Positions 10,345 to 22,329 of a stretch of DNA of 64,000 nt are shown in pieces; within the stretch, counting starts at the first letter, position 1; each line of letters opens with the position of its first letter. The notes beneath the pieces are model-generated. The model searched no databases. It was not told where the DNA came from and saw only the letters and a list, made by a program, of their open reading frames with translations. Position numbers and translations under genes: made by a program. The stretch is from Myripristis murdjan (Eukaryota; Chordata; Actinopteri; Holocentriformes; Holocentridae): contig NC_043983.1 of the NCBI RefSeq assembly GCF_902150065.1, positions 15,314,821 to 15,378,820 of the forward strand, in the 5' to 3' direction.

Positions 10345-13300
10345 TTAACCGTTCTCAAACAGGCCACTGCAGTCAATTTTGACAGTATCCAGTGTCAGCT
10401 GACCCTTAAACATCAGCGCGTCCATCGGGCTGGGGAAGAAATCAAACATTTCCGTAGATTCTATCTCATCCTCCTCGCACTCCTCGTCTTCTGCCCAGTG
10501 TGCTGCGATATAGTCAAGAGTCGTGTTTGTTTCCAGAGAGGTCTGGGTTTGGTCAGAGCTGTCCGAGTCGTGGGAGAAGCTCTTGATGTACGAGGTGTGA
10601 GGATACAGCAGCGTGTCTGTCTCTGTGGTAGGGCTCAGGCTGGTCTGGGGACAGAGCTGTGAGGAGACGTCGGAGGCAGGCGTGAAGTCCTCCTCATGCA
10701 GCTCCTCAACATCCACGGTAACGGGCTCATCTTCCTCCTCTGTTCCACATGAGTTACTCAGCTGGAGCGGGAAGTTCATCTTGCCCTGCTGAGAAAGACA
10801 CGGAGCAGAAAGTACTCTAAATATTTCACAGACCCAATTCAATATATTTTCTAGTCTTTAGCCTTTATATACAACTCTAATGGCCTAATCTGATTGAATG
10901 ACTGCCCCAAAGTGTCCAAAATAATACTGCAAAATACATCTAAACAAAATAATATGACATGTCGACAATAAACGTAAATGGCTTGGACAAATACCTTTTC
11001 TTTGGCACATTCTTGTGCCCACTTGCTGTTGGCAGGATCAGGTATAACATCAAGCATGAGGCAGCGGAAAACCATCCAGAACCTGGCGGGACAGGAAAGG
11101 ATTACTAAATTAGACTTTATCCAGCAGCGGATTTCCTCTCTGCTGCTGCATGATTCATTGACACGAAATCTGTTGTCTACTGTACAACAAAGATCAATAG
11201 ATGCATGACATTGTATTTGTTTGTTGCTTTTTTTAAGGCTGTCTTTTACTTTTAAGACCTTAAAGTGGTCTGTTGTGGCTGCCGTCACCTCATTACCTTC
11301 GCTGTACTGCTGAGAATTGGCAGACACACACAAGAAGAAAGAGGGCGCTGAAGATGATTATGCACATTCCTATGATGAACGCTTGGCTCTCCTCTGAAAA
11401 AGTGAGATGGAAACAGGGAGTAGATGTAAGGCTGAGGCATTTCTAGATTTTCTGTATGAGTGTCCACAAAAAAAATCAGTTTTATTAATCTATTTTTTGG
11501 CCTCAGAGCGCCTTCTTCTGAGGCAAAAGACCCTCTGAGGCCAAAGTGTGCAGACTTAATTTCTCTTTTTCTTGTAGTCATGCTCAGTTTGGCATCTTGT
11601 GACTGTGTTTTTGGGGTATGTGCCACCTAGTCTCTGTTTGTATTTCATTTGAGGACATCTTAATGCAGGTCTGCCCCTAGTGGACATTTAGAGGCATGGC
11701 AGTGCCAGATGTGCAGACACCATGCTGCAACACCGCTGGACGATGCGAGGTGCTTCACATCTTTGACACTGGGTGCCTTTGTTGTTTTAATGTGAGGAAA
11801 CTTATCTTGTTTTGTTTTCAAGGCAATATTCAAATATAATTGACTCGACTTGAGAAGATATCCTATCAATTCCACAGCAAGATAGTGAGGCCAAATACTC
11901 TATAGCTGCTCTTGAAGCTATATCATTACAAAAAGTCTGCTCTTAATGATATTATGTAATCAATGAATCAATTAATTAAGAACATGTAAGCCTCTCCATT
12001 CCATGCACAGTATTTCATATCCCATAGTTCAAGAGGCAAACTGAACTGCCAAAAATAAAAGTAATCTTGACAGTTCTTACGTTCGATGAAGAATTTGACC
12101 CCTCGACCAGCAGGTCCTTCTCCATGTGAAGTCCAAGCCGACATTTGCAGCCAGTAGGAAGCTGGGGGAAGGTGCTTGATGATGTACATCGTCTCTGATG
12201 GAGGTATATGGTCTGGAATATAAAGTCATACACACACAGGAGAGAAGCCTTGTTATAAAATCATGCTGTAGAAAGTGATTCATCTGACTCATTGCATCCT
12301 ACCAGTACATATTATGAACAACATGTCAAAACTTGTCAAAAGCATGTCATAACCACAGGGAGCACAAAGCCATATTGTGAGTGCGGTGAGCGTTTCTGTG
12401 TGTTAACTGTGCTTACAAGACAGCAGGGAGTCTTGAGTTTTTAAATGGATGGTGTAATTGCTGATACATCCTCTGCGTTGTTCCCTCGGGAGCTTTGTCC
12501 AGGTCAGTGTCACTTTGTTCCCCTCAACCTGCTCTTTGACAGATGGACCCCCTGTTGGAGCTACAAACAACAAGAAGGCAGTTGAGTAGGTATTCTTATC
12601 AGTGGCCAGTTACTCCATTGCTCAATTTGGCACTAATACTTTAATGTTTGCCGGAGTGATGGCTGTGAGATAGTGTGTGAATTTCTGTGAAGTAAAATAA
12701 AATAAAATAGTGTTAAATAGCGTAATTGTTGTTATTATTACTATGTAAGTGATAATTTTATTAATGCTTAAAATAATTTCCAGGTCTATATCAGTCACAC
12801 GCTGTCTCACTCCCAGCTCTTACCTGACTCCATGGTGCTGACACCTGTAAACCTGGCCCTGCCCACTGAGCTCTCATAAAGGACGTACACGGCTCCCTCA
12901 TAGCACTCGTATGGCTTCATGTCTGCACAGGAGATACAGAGAGTTGGTCCAGGAGAAGGGAGAGATACGGCAGTAAACGATGTTAGAAAAAGAAGTGGAA
13001 AGGAACAAAGAAAGAGGCAGGCGGAGAGAGAAACCATGTGGTTGTCAGCCCCTGCTTTGAAGAACGGGACTGGATTTATCACGATGTATCCGCTGTGACC
13101 AGTGTCAAATGTGAATGTATGTGTGTATGTGCATGAGTGTTGATATACGCCGCAAAAAAATCCCCACCGTAACAATTTAGTTTCATATTCAGTCTTAAAA
13201 TTGTATTTCTTAAAACAAGTGAATACAATGTTCAAGTGGGATGAGATAATCCCACTTATTTTGAGTGCTATTCCATTTTTTCAGGAATTTGTCTAGGAAC

Positions 13301-14815
13301 AAGTAGAAATATTTTAACATATGGGCAGAGTCAGGCAAATAATACAACTAGTACTATGAAAATTATCCTTGATTCAAGAAAAGTTTGGAGACACACAGAG
13401 TAGCATTTGGAACAAGTGGGACTATTTCAGCTCTTTTTTTTTGCTTGTCTTAAGAAAAACAAGATTTTAGATTTTAACACTCAAGATGAAAAATGACTTA
13501 CAGAGATTTTTTTTTTTTTTTTTTTTTTTTTTGCAGTGCAAGCACAGACAGGCCATCTGCCCACTTGTCTGAAGTTCTTAATTGTTAACATTTCATAGTG
13601 TGGAAATAACAAAATATAACATCATGACCACTGCACAATAAGACTACCCTCATAAAGGGTTTATGAATGGTTCATAATTAGGTTTTTAATTAGGTTGTAA
13701 ACACTTAATAAATTATTACTCAACAGTTACAAACACATTAGAACACAGGTTTCATACATCAGTGCAAGCTCACTATTTGTCTTCAGATCTTGCCAAATAG
13801 TGAGCCCGCATTGATGTATGACAACTGTGTTATAACTTGTTCACAATTGTTTACTTATGCTTCACACCGGTGTTTACAACCCAAATAATAACCTAATTAT
13901 AACGCCTTTATAAGGGCAGTGTTATTTGTGCAGTGGTCTGAAGCAGAGTGCATGTTGTCACTCCTCTTCGTGTACCTGTGATGACTGCTTGGTTCTCATT
14001 CCTGCCCAGCCTGACCCACTGCAGCTCCTCTACCCTCCGGTCTTCTGGGTGCCACTCCACCAGATATGCAGTGGGTGCAAACGCAGTTACAGGCTTTCTC
14101 CAGGAGATGATGACACTGTGGTTGTCTACAGTCACGTGCACATCCTGAGGAGGCTCAGCTGAGAGACAATGGACATAGGAATATTTTATCTCCATGCGCA
14201 AACAAGCATAATTATCCAAGTGAGGTAACCACTTAACACTGCACAGCGAAATGATGAAAAAATGCAATATATGATATAAACATGGAGGCAAGACAGGAAA
14301 GCACTGCATACTCTACCTGTTTTGTGGAAGCTGGGGAGGATGGCAGGAGGGGACAGGCCTTTGGAGTTGCGCACAAACACAGTCACCTCACAGCTGCCAC
14401 AGCACGGCACTGAGTAATGACTGACATTAGCACTGACGTCATAGGCAAAGGTCCGGTCTGTCTTGAGGTTGTGGCCTTTGACCCTGTAGTCTACAATCTT
14501 CCCTCTGGCGTTGGAGTCGTTCAGCCTCTGCAGTAAGAGCAGCATTTTGAGTTAAAACAGCAAGTCCGCCACTCTGTTGCAACATTTGCATCAATTTTGT
14601 TATTTGCACTTGACATTGTCAGTCACTGAAGGATACAGAACAGAGAGTAGAGAAAGGACATTTAGGTCACTTCATAAGTGTGCACAGTGTAGAGATAATG
14701 CTGAAGACCCATTGTTTCTGTTAAGCTCTTCTTTTTCTTGTAAACTGAAACTGCAGTGTCTGGTCTTGGGTTTCAGTTATCTCTCGCAGTTTTAATGTGA
14801 CATTAGAAAGAGAGA

Positions 14816-14878
<63 letters not shown>

Positions 14879-17800
14879 AGGGTGTGGGCGTGTGTGAGTG
14901 TCTGTGCAGGAGGTGGGAGTCAGGGTGTCAAACCTCAGAAATGGTTAAGGGTTGACATTTGAGTTTACACAGAAAGTGGCAGCGAGGTGGTGGTGTAAAA
15001 ATGGTTAAAGCACTACACACCCACATAGCCCACACATGAGGAGCACAGGGAGCCGGAAAGCACACCGAAAAAAGACTTTCTCACACCTTAGTGCTGTGTT
15101 GTGCTGTATCCTTCATTATCATTCAGAATTTTCATTAATGAACGGTGCTCACTCAGAGGAAACTGTGTGGACAGCTAGGGTACAGGTTTACACGCAGTTT
15201 TATAAGACCCGTGTATGTGTGTGTGACTGGCAGGGGTTGAAAAACTTACCTTCCAGTAAACTGTCATGCAGTTGGATTCAGGGGAATCAGCATACCACAC
15301 ATCCAGCTCTTTGTCAGGAGCTGTAAAACAGTAGTACTGAACATTAAAATCCTCTGAGAAGCTCAATATTTTCAGTAAATAAACTCTGATTTCACAGAAT
15401 AGGTATATTAGTGATGTGGCTGCGAGTTTCAAATTAAATTAAATGTTTGTAGTAGTGGCAGGTCTTTTCTTATATATTATTATTCATGAGCGAAAGTGCT
15501 GATCTGTGATGTTATGCTTTGATTCCTGTGAAAGTGATAGACATCCAGTTTGCAACGTTTTCCTCTGAAAGCTCAAGCCTCGGAGAATGATGACTAATGA
15601 TTCCAAGAAACTTAATAGTTTCTGAATTAATGTATACATCTACATCTATCAACATCTGGAAGATAAATGAAATTGACCTTCAAAATGAACAACAGATAAT
15701 AAAGATGCCTTATAGCTAAAATAAATGGATAGTTAGTGTACTTTTTTGTAAAATATGGTTACCATAATAGAAATATTTCTTTCTCACTTTCTTTCTTCAC
15801 TTTCTGTAACCTTTGTTGAACTGGCTAAGCTATACTGTGTATAGCATCTGTTACAGGAAAAGGGGTGGGGGGTGGGGGACTTTTCCACCAAGACACACAT
15901 ATTTTAACACCAGCATAAGAGCATTGGCCACAGTAGGGACTGATACACACAGGGCAGATACATGATGACAGAGTGGGAAAGGCTTGGTCAACGTGTGATG
16001 TTCATAGATAGGAAGATAGGAAAGACAACATCACTGCAAAAAAAAAAAAAAAAAAAAAATCCATCTTAGCAAGGCAGTTCCGTTCAGTCATATGTTCTGT
16101 GTTAGTGAAACAATCTGCCAGTGGGATGAGATAATTGTTTCCAATGGTAATCAGCGTTATTCTGCCTTGTTTCAACATGTTGATGCTTGTTCCCAGAAAA
16201 AAAAAAAACTTGAAGAAATGAAACTGCATTGGAAGCAAGTGGGACTATCTCATTTCACTCAAGACTCAAAATGAGACCAAATGTCTTGTGAAGCTGGATA
16301 TTTCTGGCAATGAAGAACAGAGAAGGTGTTGGCACAATGTGGAAAACTTGCCACTTCTCTAAACTGCGAGTTACAAGAGTGACCGCCATTTCTAACGTGA
16401 TAAGCAGAGCATGTATGCAGCAGACTCTTCAGGAAGTGAACAGACTCTAAATTATTAATTCACTGATTCTTGGGAATTTGGATAAAACAGGTTTTAATTT
16501 TGAAAAAAAAGTGAGTTAAATTACAAAATCTGAAGGTATATCATTATAGGCCAAGGTCTTGGCTGTTCAGCAATGTACCGGTGCAACCTCCTCATTCTGC
16601 ATTTTCTTCATAAAATAGGTGTTTTTCTAGGCTACTTTGTTTTTGTCAACACCGTCACCGTAATGTTTTTTTTTTTTATTATTTGAAAAACATATTTTTG
16701 TATTAAAAGAGACTAATACTTAAATAATTCAATAGCACCAAAGTAACATATTGTAAGCATATTCATTTAAAACAAATATAACTGCCTTTGACGGTGGTGA
16801 CACTAATCTGACGGTGGTGACAGTCGCCTCATTAAAACATACATTTCCAAAATTTATACCACTCAAGTCAATGGCTTCTTGCTTAACAACTTTATTTTAA
16901 CTATTTGGTACAAAAAATAACAATCCTGAGCACTGCATAAGCATTTTTCACACTTCAGTCATCACCGACAGAAAACCTGACGGTGGTGACAAAAACTTAC
17001 TCTTTCACATGATGAGCATGAGTTGTTCACATTAGCCAGCTTGTTTTTGCCCTGTTGCTACCTGCATCAGACCTCTTCTTAAAAAGTATACATTTATTCC
17101 ATAATCTAATTTAATATTTTTTATACAGAAGTGACGGTGTTGACATGTTATGGTTGTGACAGTAGCAGTGTCCCAAAATATGAAGAGATTTAAGAGAAAA
17201 TAGCAAACTTACAGGAGCCTGAGTGGTCTTGAAGCATGCAGTGGTCTTGAAGTTTTTTTATTATTATTTTTTAAATAAATATCTGACGGTGGTGACGAAT
17301 ATGTGGGACACATTTTGAGCAACCACAAAATAATAGTAAATATTGTTCAAAACTCATCGTTTGTAGTTTTTAATACATATTATGTTGTACTCTTTCATGT
17401 AGTAAATATATTATTCAATGAAATTATTACTTTTTGTTGTTTTAATCAAGTTGAAATGATTATCTCCTATCCGAGGACAACTGGTTTTGTAGGTCATGAG
17501 CCAACATATAATCATTAAATTACTAAAAATTAAAAATAAACCTATAAAAGAACCTTACAAATGTGCAAAGGACCCCCTGATTATGCCCTTGATTCTTTTT
17601 ATTCATTAAAATGTTGTAAATTTCCAAGAGAAATAGCATTTTTCTTAGTGGGACATGATTTATCCAAATTCCCAAGAATCAGTGAATTTAAAAAGACACG
17701 GCCACAGTGCCTCCCTGCTCAAACTCCGCCTTACACGCCTTACAGAATTTGATCTGTGCCCATTCAAAAGGTTAGGAAACAGGTGTCATGCTGCATGTCT

Positions 17801-20800
17801 GTTCTTTCAGTGTATGCGTTACCAAAAGCTGCAGCCACTGCTGCAAAGCACTGGTGGAAAGTTGGTGATCTGTTGTCACACTTAAAATTTTTTCAGCATT
17901 TTGAAGCTTTACCAACTGAAAGGAAAAAAGCATATCTTCGCACCATCTGTCTTACAAACTTGCAAACAGACCTTTCCAAGGTAGCATCATTCTCATCCTC
18001 ATCATTTCACTATGTTCATCACCTTCGCTCAGTATCTAAATGCTTCATAACTAGACTCAAGTGTACAGACTACATATTATAAACCACGCAGTGCAGTGCA
18101 TCACCATCTCAGTGTACGCATGGTAGACTTTCTATGCATTGCACATAGCATGCCTAATTGTAGGTATCGGTTCCCTTATGCAAGATATAACACAACAGGG
18201 TTTCTTTCAGTGGGATAGGGTTCTTGTAAGCAGCCAGTGGTGAACTGATACCTGCCCATCAAAGACCAAATGGAAAGGAAGCACCACTGACTCAACCAGC
18301 AGTGCATGTAGATAACGCACCACAGAGGTTGATTTGTGTGCAGACCGTGCCAAGTGGTGATTCCAGCAGAGATTAGGGCTGATTAGGGCTGATTAGGGTC
18401 TTTTTTCAAAACAACAGGCTCACATGAATCTACTTTGTTGTCCAGGTTTGCTTACCTTCCTCTTGAGTCCAGTTTGAGATCTGTGTGCTCCATTGACTCC
18501 ACAGCCCAGTGCTCAGTTTGGTTCTGGCTCTGAAGTGGTACAACGTGTAAGGCTGAAGAGAGGAGATGGACTGGATCCACACCGAACCAATCTGCACACC
18601 CTGAAAATCAAAATACATCTTTTTTAAACTTGGTCTTCCAATGTACATTTTTGCAGAAACAATGTCTGAACAGCACAGGTGTTGATTTGATAGGGGACAG
18701 GGGAAGATACATCTCTCCATATTAGGAGAAAGATGAATTGTCCTTCCAGTTATTTCTGCATAAATGCATAAATGCAACTGTGCTTTACTTGTGAAAAAAT
18801 CTAATAAATATGAAATTTGTTCTAAGCTGTTTTGCAACAAATTAGGCTGCCATGTTTCAAATTTGGATCAGTGAGAATGATTCCTTCACATCAGTTTAGC
18901 CCTGTGTGCGACTTCAGGGTGAAATTAAACTTATACCACTATATCTATATATTCACTCATGGCTCAACACATTTTTGCATGTGATATTTTGCCACTTGAG
19001 ATCATGTTGTGAGACAAACTGCTAAAGAACGAAAGGTGAAGTTTCAGCTTCTGCTATATGATGTGTCCATTTCTGCACGCAACAGCCTGACAATTGAAAC
19101 CTCAGTCAAATTGGCCTTTAACTTTGAATCAACAGAGATGCCTTGTGGTTTGATGTTTTACTCACTGCATGTAGTCAGGGGTTCAGTGTACCTTCCTGCA
19201 CGCTCTCTTGCAAGGCTTCATTCAGGTCTTTCTGCTATACATGTATATATGTTTATATTGTATTGCATATATTGTATACTACAGAGATGTCTTACAGATT
19301 CTGGATGGCTTGTCCATGTCTGCTGTGATGTGCTGTATTGGATCTCCAGGTGTTTAGTCCTCTGTCCCACCGTGACCTTGCAGGCCTGGGAGGAGCACTC
19401 AGCTTGCATAAGGACAGGAGGTGGAGGGATCACTTTGGGAACACAGAGAACGGACAGGACGGTGCTCAGAACCAGCATTGTAGACCATGGACAGATGCGT
19501 TTTTTAAATATAAAACTGCAACTATCCCAAGAAAGATCCACCACACAAACACGCATTTTCATGGTCCCAAGTCACTTGCAAATCTATTCCTTGCTAAAAA
19601 AAAAAAAACCTTGGATCCAGTCATCACAGATCAGAGGACAGGAGGATGGAGAGGGCCATCACCAACCAGTATAAGATATAAGATCAGGGCATCTTAAGGA
19701 CAGGAAACCTTTCATTACAAAGTAACCATCTGGGAACGGTGATTACAAATGCAATAACGCACCATCTTTGCAGTTTGCACACTAAAACATGACAATTTAC
19801 GTGAAAGCTTTGTGGCTGATTGCTGATGTCTTACTGATGTCATGGAGTGTGTAGCTGAAGGTGGGGGACTCTGCTGTGCCCAGCTTGTTGTGAGTCTGGA
19901 CCTTCACAGAGATCGTCTGGACGGAGGCGGACACCGGGAACCTTACAGACAAGTCGGGTCCCTTTGTGGAGTTGTTGCAGGAGAACGGCCCGTCTGTGTG
20001 GTTTCCAGATGTAGTTCTCACACTGGAACACATGAAGCCAAAGTGTCATGTGACAATGCTAGCGATAAATCTGTGTAATGTCTGAGTCAGATCTTTTCAA
20101 AAAGTTTTTCTTTGTCTGTCAAGCTCACCACAGCTCTGACACGGTGTCGAGCTGAGTATTCCTTCCTGTATTCCACGTACAGACCACATCTTCTTTTTCA
20201 CCATTTATGACATTCTGGAAGCAGGTTATGTTTTGGGGCATATCTGGTGGATCTAAAGGACAAAGAGGAGTGAGGTTAAACAGATACTAAGTAGAGCAGA
20301 GAACTCACAACAACAATAAAGCCGATACAATTAGTTTTCAAAACATTTGAGGGAAAAGACAAGCATAATATGTCAAAAAGGAGGCTTTTTTACCCTTTAA
20401 GTTGTACCTTGGCTTTCACAGCCACAGCCTTGCGGTCACAATATGCAGCTTCTTTCAATCAGCAATATGTACTTACAGTGCACTTGAAAAGGTATTCTTC
20501 TTGACTAATTAAAGGCATTAAAGCCACTATGATCACTGTGCCAACTGCCATGAAAATATCCTGCAGACCCAGAAAAAAATATTTCCCTGCTTTAAAAAAA
20601 AAAAAAAAAAAAAAACAACAACAGCTGAAACGATTTTATACATTTAATTTTGAGCTTGTTATACATAGTATCCTGAAGAGTTTAATCTGAAAATGGAAAA
20701 TAAATATGCTGAATGCATCATGATTGGCACATCAGTATTTATTGAGGTGTCTGTCACATTTCAACCAAAATATTTAGACAAATGTCTCATTTTCAGAGAA

Positions 20801-21681
20801 ATAAAATGTCTGATGACCCAGTAAATCATCATGTAAACGAAATATGCTAAGGACAGGGACTGGGGCTTTTTACACAGAAATTCACATCATTTCATACTCA
20901 CATCCGGGGAAGATGTCGAGTCCACAGGGGTCTAGATTTGATCGACAGTCATTACACTGACAGCTGAAGGTCCTGCGCTCTGTAATGTTTCTCACATTAA
21001 GATACAGAGTTGTTGAATTGAATTTTCGGTGCTCCTGCGGCTTGCCCACATTGTCTGCGTACATGGATCCCTTGCAATTGCATGTAAAGGTGCAATACAC
21101 CTCAAAACTGGACCCTTGGAGGACGTCAGAGCCAGAGCTGGACCATATGACACATGATTTGTCACCTGGGCAAAAGACAAGAGTGTGGTGACTTCCATGG
21201 TGCTTGCAAGTCCCTTAACATGTAAATCCATGGTACCACTGAGGCTGCGAATTCTTGATTTGTTGATTTTGATGCAAGTACGTTTGGAGGTTATCGTTAG
21301 GGAAGACAAATCTATAGTAGCGTAATCCTCTGAAAGGATACCACACGCATATAGGCTACAACTAAACTATTCCTTATATCCTACATCAATACTAGCTCAT
21401 ATGGTAAATATTACAGTGATGCCACATGACTGGGCGCCACGGACATATCCCATGAGTCTACACTGTAATGAACATAGATTTTCGCATAAAGCAGGGCTTC
21501 ATGTACATCTCAGTCCACTTCTTATAATTTAAAACTTATCTCTAATTGATGTAGCATATCACACAGATATCCGAATTCCTTGTATTTGGCCAAAAAGGAG
21601 TTTGACCTTACCAAAACAAAACTGTACAGCCAGTACAGTGATGACAGTGAGGACGGACCATGTTTGAGGTATTGTAGCCAT
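10345..21681 (-). CDS. il12rb2: Interleukin-12 receptor beta-2, 15 coding exons, 798 aa, intact
   Basis: Signalling chain of the IL-12 receptor (with IL12RB1 in mammals), acting through JAK2 and STAT4. Coding exons, 5' to 3': 21681-21612, 21165-20902, 20252-20129, 20022-19835, 19432-19296, 18600-18456, 15320-15250, 14527-14317, 14158-13976, 12922-12824, 12560-12417, 12212-12081, 11393-11297, 11082-10995, 10788-10345. The sum is 2397 nt with phases agreeing at every junction. Domains: signal peptide (first 23 residues); Ig-like domain ending CGLDIFPG; cytokine-binding module starting YPPDMPQNITC with CTWNTGRNT, ending in WSQWS (about 295-299); three FNIII domains; membrane helix AFIIGMCIIIFSALFLLVCVC (about 594-614); box 1 VIPDPANSK; acidic tail. 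LDVWYADSPESNCMTVYWK, IPDPANSK and the C-terminal QLTLDTVKIDC each match human IL12RB2 (LDVWYM, IPDPANS, KLTLDQLKMRC), separating it from IL23R and gp130. The human YLPS STAT4 site is not obvious; DYIAA occupies its place. It precedes il23r on the same strand in reverse order of transcription. Confidence 0.93.
10785..10790 (-). promoter_or_regulatory. Tandem NAGNAG acceptor at the last il12rb2 exon
   Basis: The minus strand reads TTTCTCAGCAGGGCAAG. Splicing after either AG is possible and both are in frame, adding or omitting one glutamine just after box 1. The first AG gives 798 aa, the second 797. Confidence 0.6.
13230..13545. repeat. Interspersed repeat in il12rb2 intron (GTGGGATGAGATAAT family), copy 1
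   Basis: This stretch shares AGTGGGATGAGATAAT, AAGTGGGACTAT and a CACTGCA-poly(A)/poly(T) end with the copy at 16030-16275. The right end here is poly(T) followed by GCAGTGCA. It resembles a small non-autonomous element; I cannot name the family. Confidence 0.45.
14821..14877. repeat. (TG)n microsatellite
   Basis: Uninterrupted TG dinucleotides, about 28 units, in an il12rb2 intron. Confidence 0.95.
16030..16275. repeat. Interspersed repeat in il12rb2 intron (GTGGGATGAGATAAT family), copy 2
   Basis: It begins CACTGCA followed by poly(A), then AGTGGGATGAGATAAT (about 16115-16132) and AAGTGGGACTATCTCA (about 16236-16251). These blocks also occur in copy 1 at 13230-13545. Confidence 0.45.
16458..17687. 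mobile_element. 1.23-kb element with ~30-bp inverted ends and clustered TGACGGTGGTGAC motifs
   Basis: The left end reads ATTCACTGATTCTTGGGAAT and continues TTGGATAAA. The reverse complement of the right end (17687 leftward) repeats this nearly exactly over about 30 bases. Both sides are flanked by TTA (16455-16457 and 17688-17690), which may be a 3-bp target duplication. Inside, TGACGGTGGTGAC occurs at 16789, 16809, 16978 and 17284, with a one-base variant at 17132 and an inverted variant at 16645. Repeated short internal motifs are common in DNA transposon ends, where transposase binds. No transposase is recognisable. It sits in the il12rb2 intron between 18456 and 15320. The family is unknown to me. 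Confidence 0.55.
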
Positions 21682-21934
21682 GAGTCATCCGTAACTGCCT
21701 TTCTGCGTTTCTCACATGGCCCCAGAGCTGCTACATTTTCTTAAAACAAGCGCACAAACAAGCAAATAAGCAAATACATATGCAACAGCCATGGTGTGGC
21801 GAAAAATGACTCTGTAGAGTAAATGATCGGTCACTTGGAAACGTGTTTCTAAGAATTCAAAATGTGTCTGGGATTTTTGTTTAGGGTTATAACCAAATTC
21901 ATTATTAATATTTGCAACATGATTGATCCCAGTC

Positions 21935-21937
<3 letters not shown>

Positions 21938-21966
<29 letters not shown>
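21938..21966. repeat. Poly(T) tract
   Basis: About 28 consecutive T between il12rb2 coding exon 1 and its presumed non-coding exon. Similar homopolymers occur at about 3257-3281, 13507-13532, 20592-20613, 29061-29082, 53564-53596 and 62159-62180. Confidence 0.8.
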
Positions 21967-22090
21967 CCTGCCTCATAATTCTTAAACAAGCAGCCTAATC
22001 ACATCTAATTATTCGGATAGATGGCCCTGTAGCTTATGGGACAGAATAATGACAGTGTGAACACCGGATGTAAAAAGGTTAACTACTTAC

Positions 22091-22210
22091 CATGAAATCC
22101 CAGAAACATGTTAATCTCTCTTGTGTCCCGCACTTTCTGTAATTTAGCCCATAATCCCAGACCCGTTCCAGACGTCTTCACGTAGAGGAGCGCCTCCAGA
22201 CTCCGTTCAG
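22091..22210 (-). other. Probable non-coding first exon of il12rb2
   Basis: The minus strand has a strong donor, ATG|GTAAGT, with GT at 22090-22089. The sequence before it fits the 5' UTR of il12rb2, whose start codon lies in the next exon at 21681. Human IL12RB2 also has an untranslated first exon. The right limit is a guess; the (CA)n tract from 22232 lies beside or inside the promoter. Confidence 0.45.
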
Positions 22211-22229
22211 TTCCGTGTGGCTGCCGCTG

Positions 22230-22231
<2 letters not shown>

Positions 22232-22320
<89 letters not shown>
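22232..22320. repeat. (CA)n microsatellite at the il12rb2 promoter
   Basis: About 44 perfect CA units, immediately upstream (minus-strand sense) of the presumed il12rb2 first exon. Its length probably varies between individuals. Confidence 0.95.
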
Positions 22321-22322
<2 letters not shown>

Positions 22323-22329
22323 CTGCTGT

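Noticed and set aside
17561-18082. Plus-strand frames of 63 and 108 codons in an il12rb2 intron
   Set aside because: No recognisable domain; the first overlaps the end of the inverted-end element, and no start context or splice pattern supports them.
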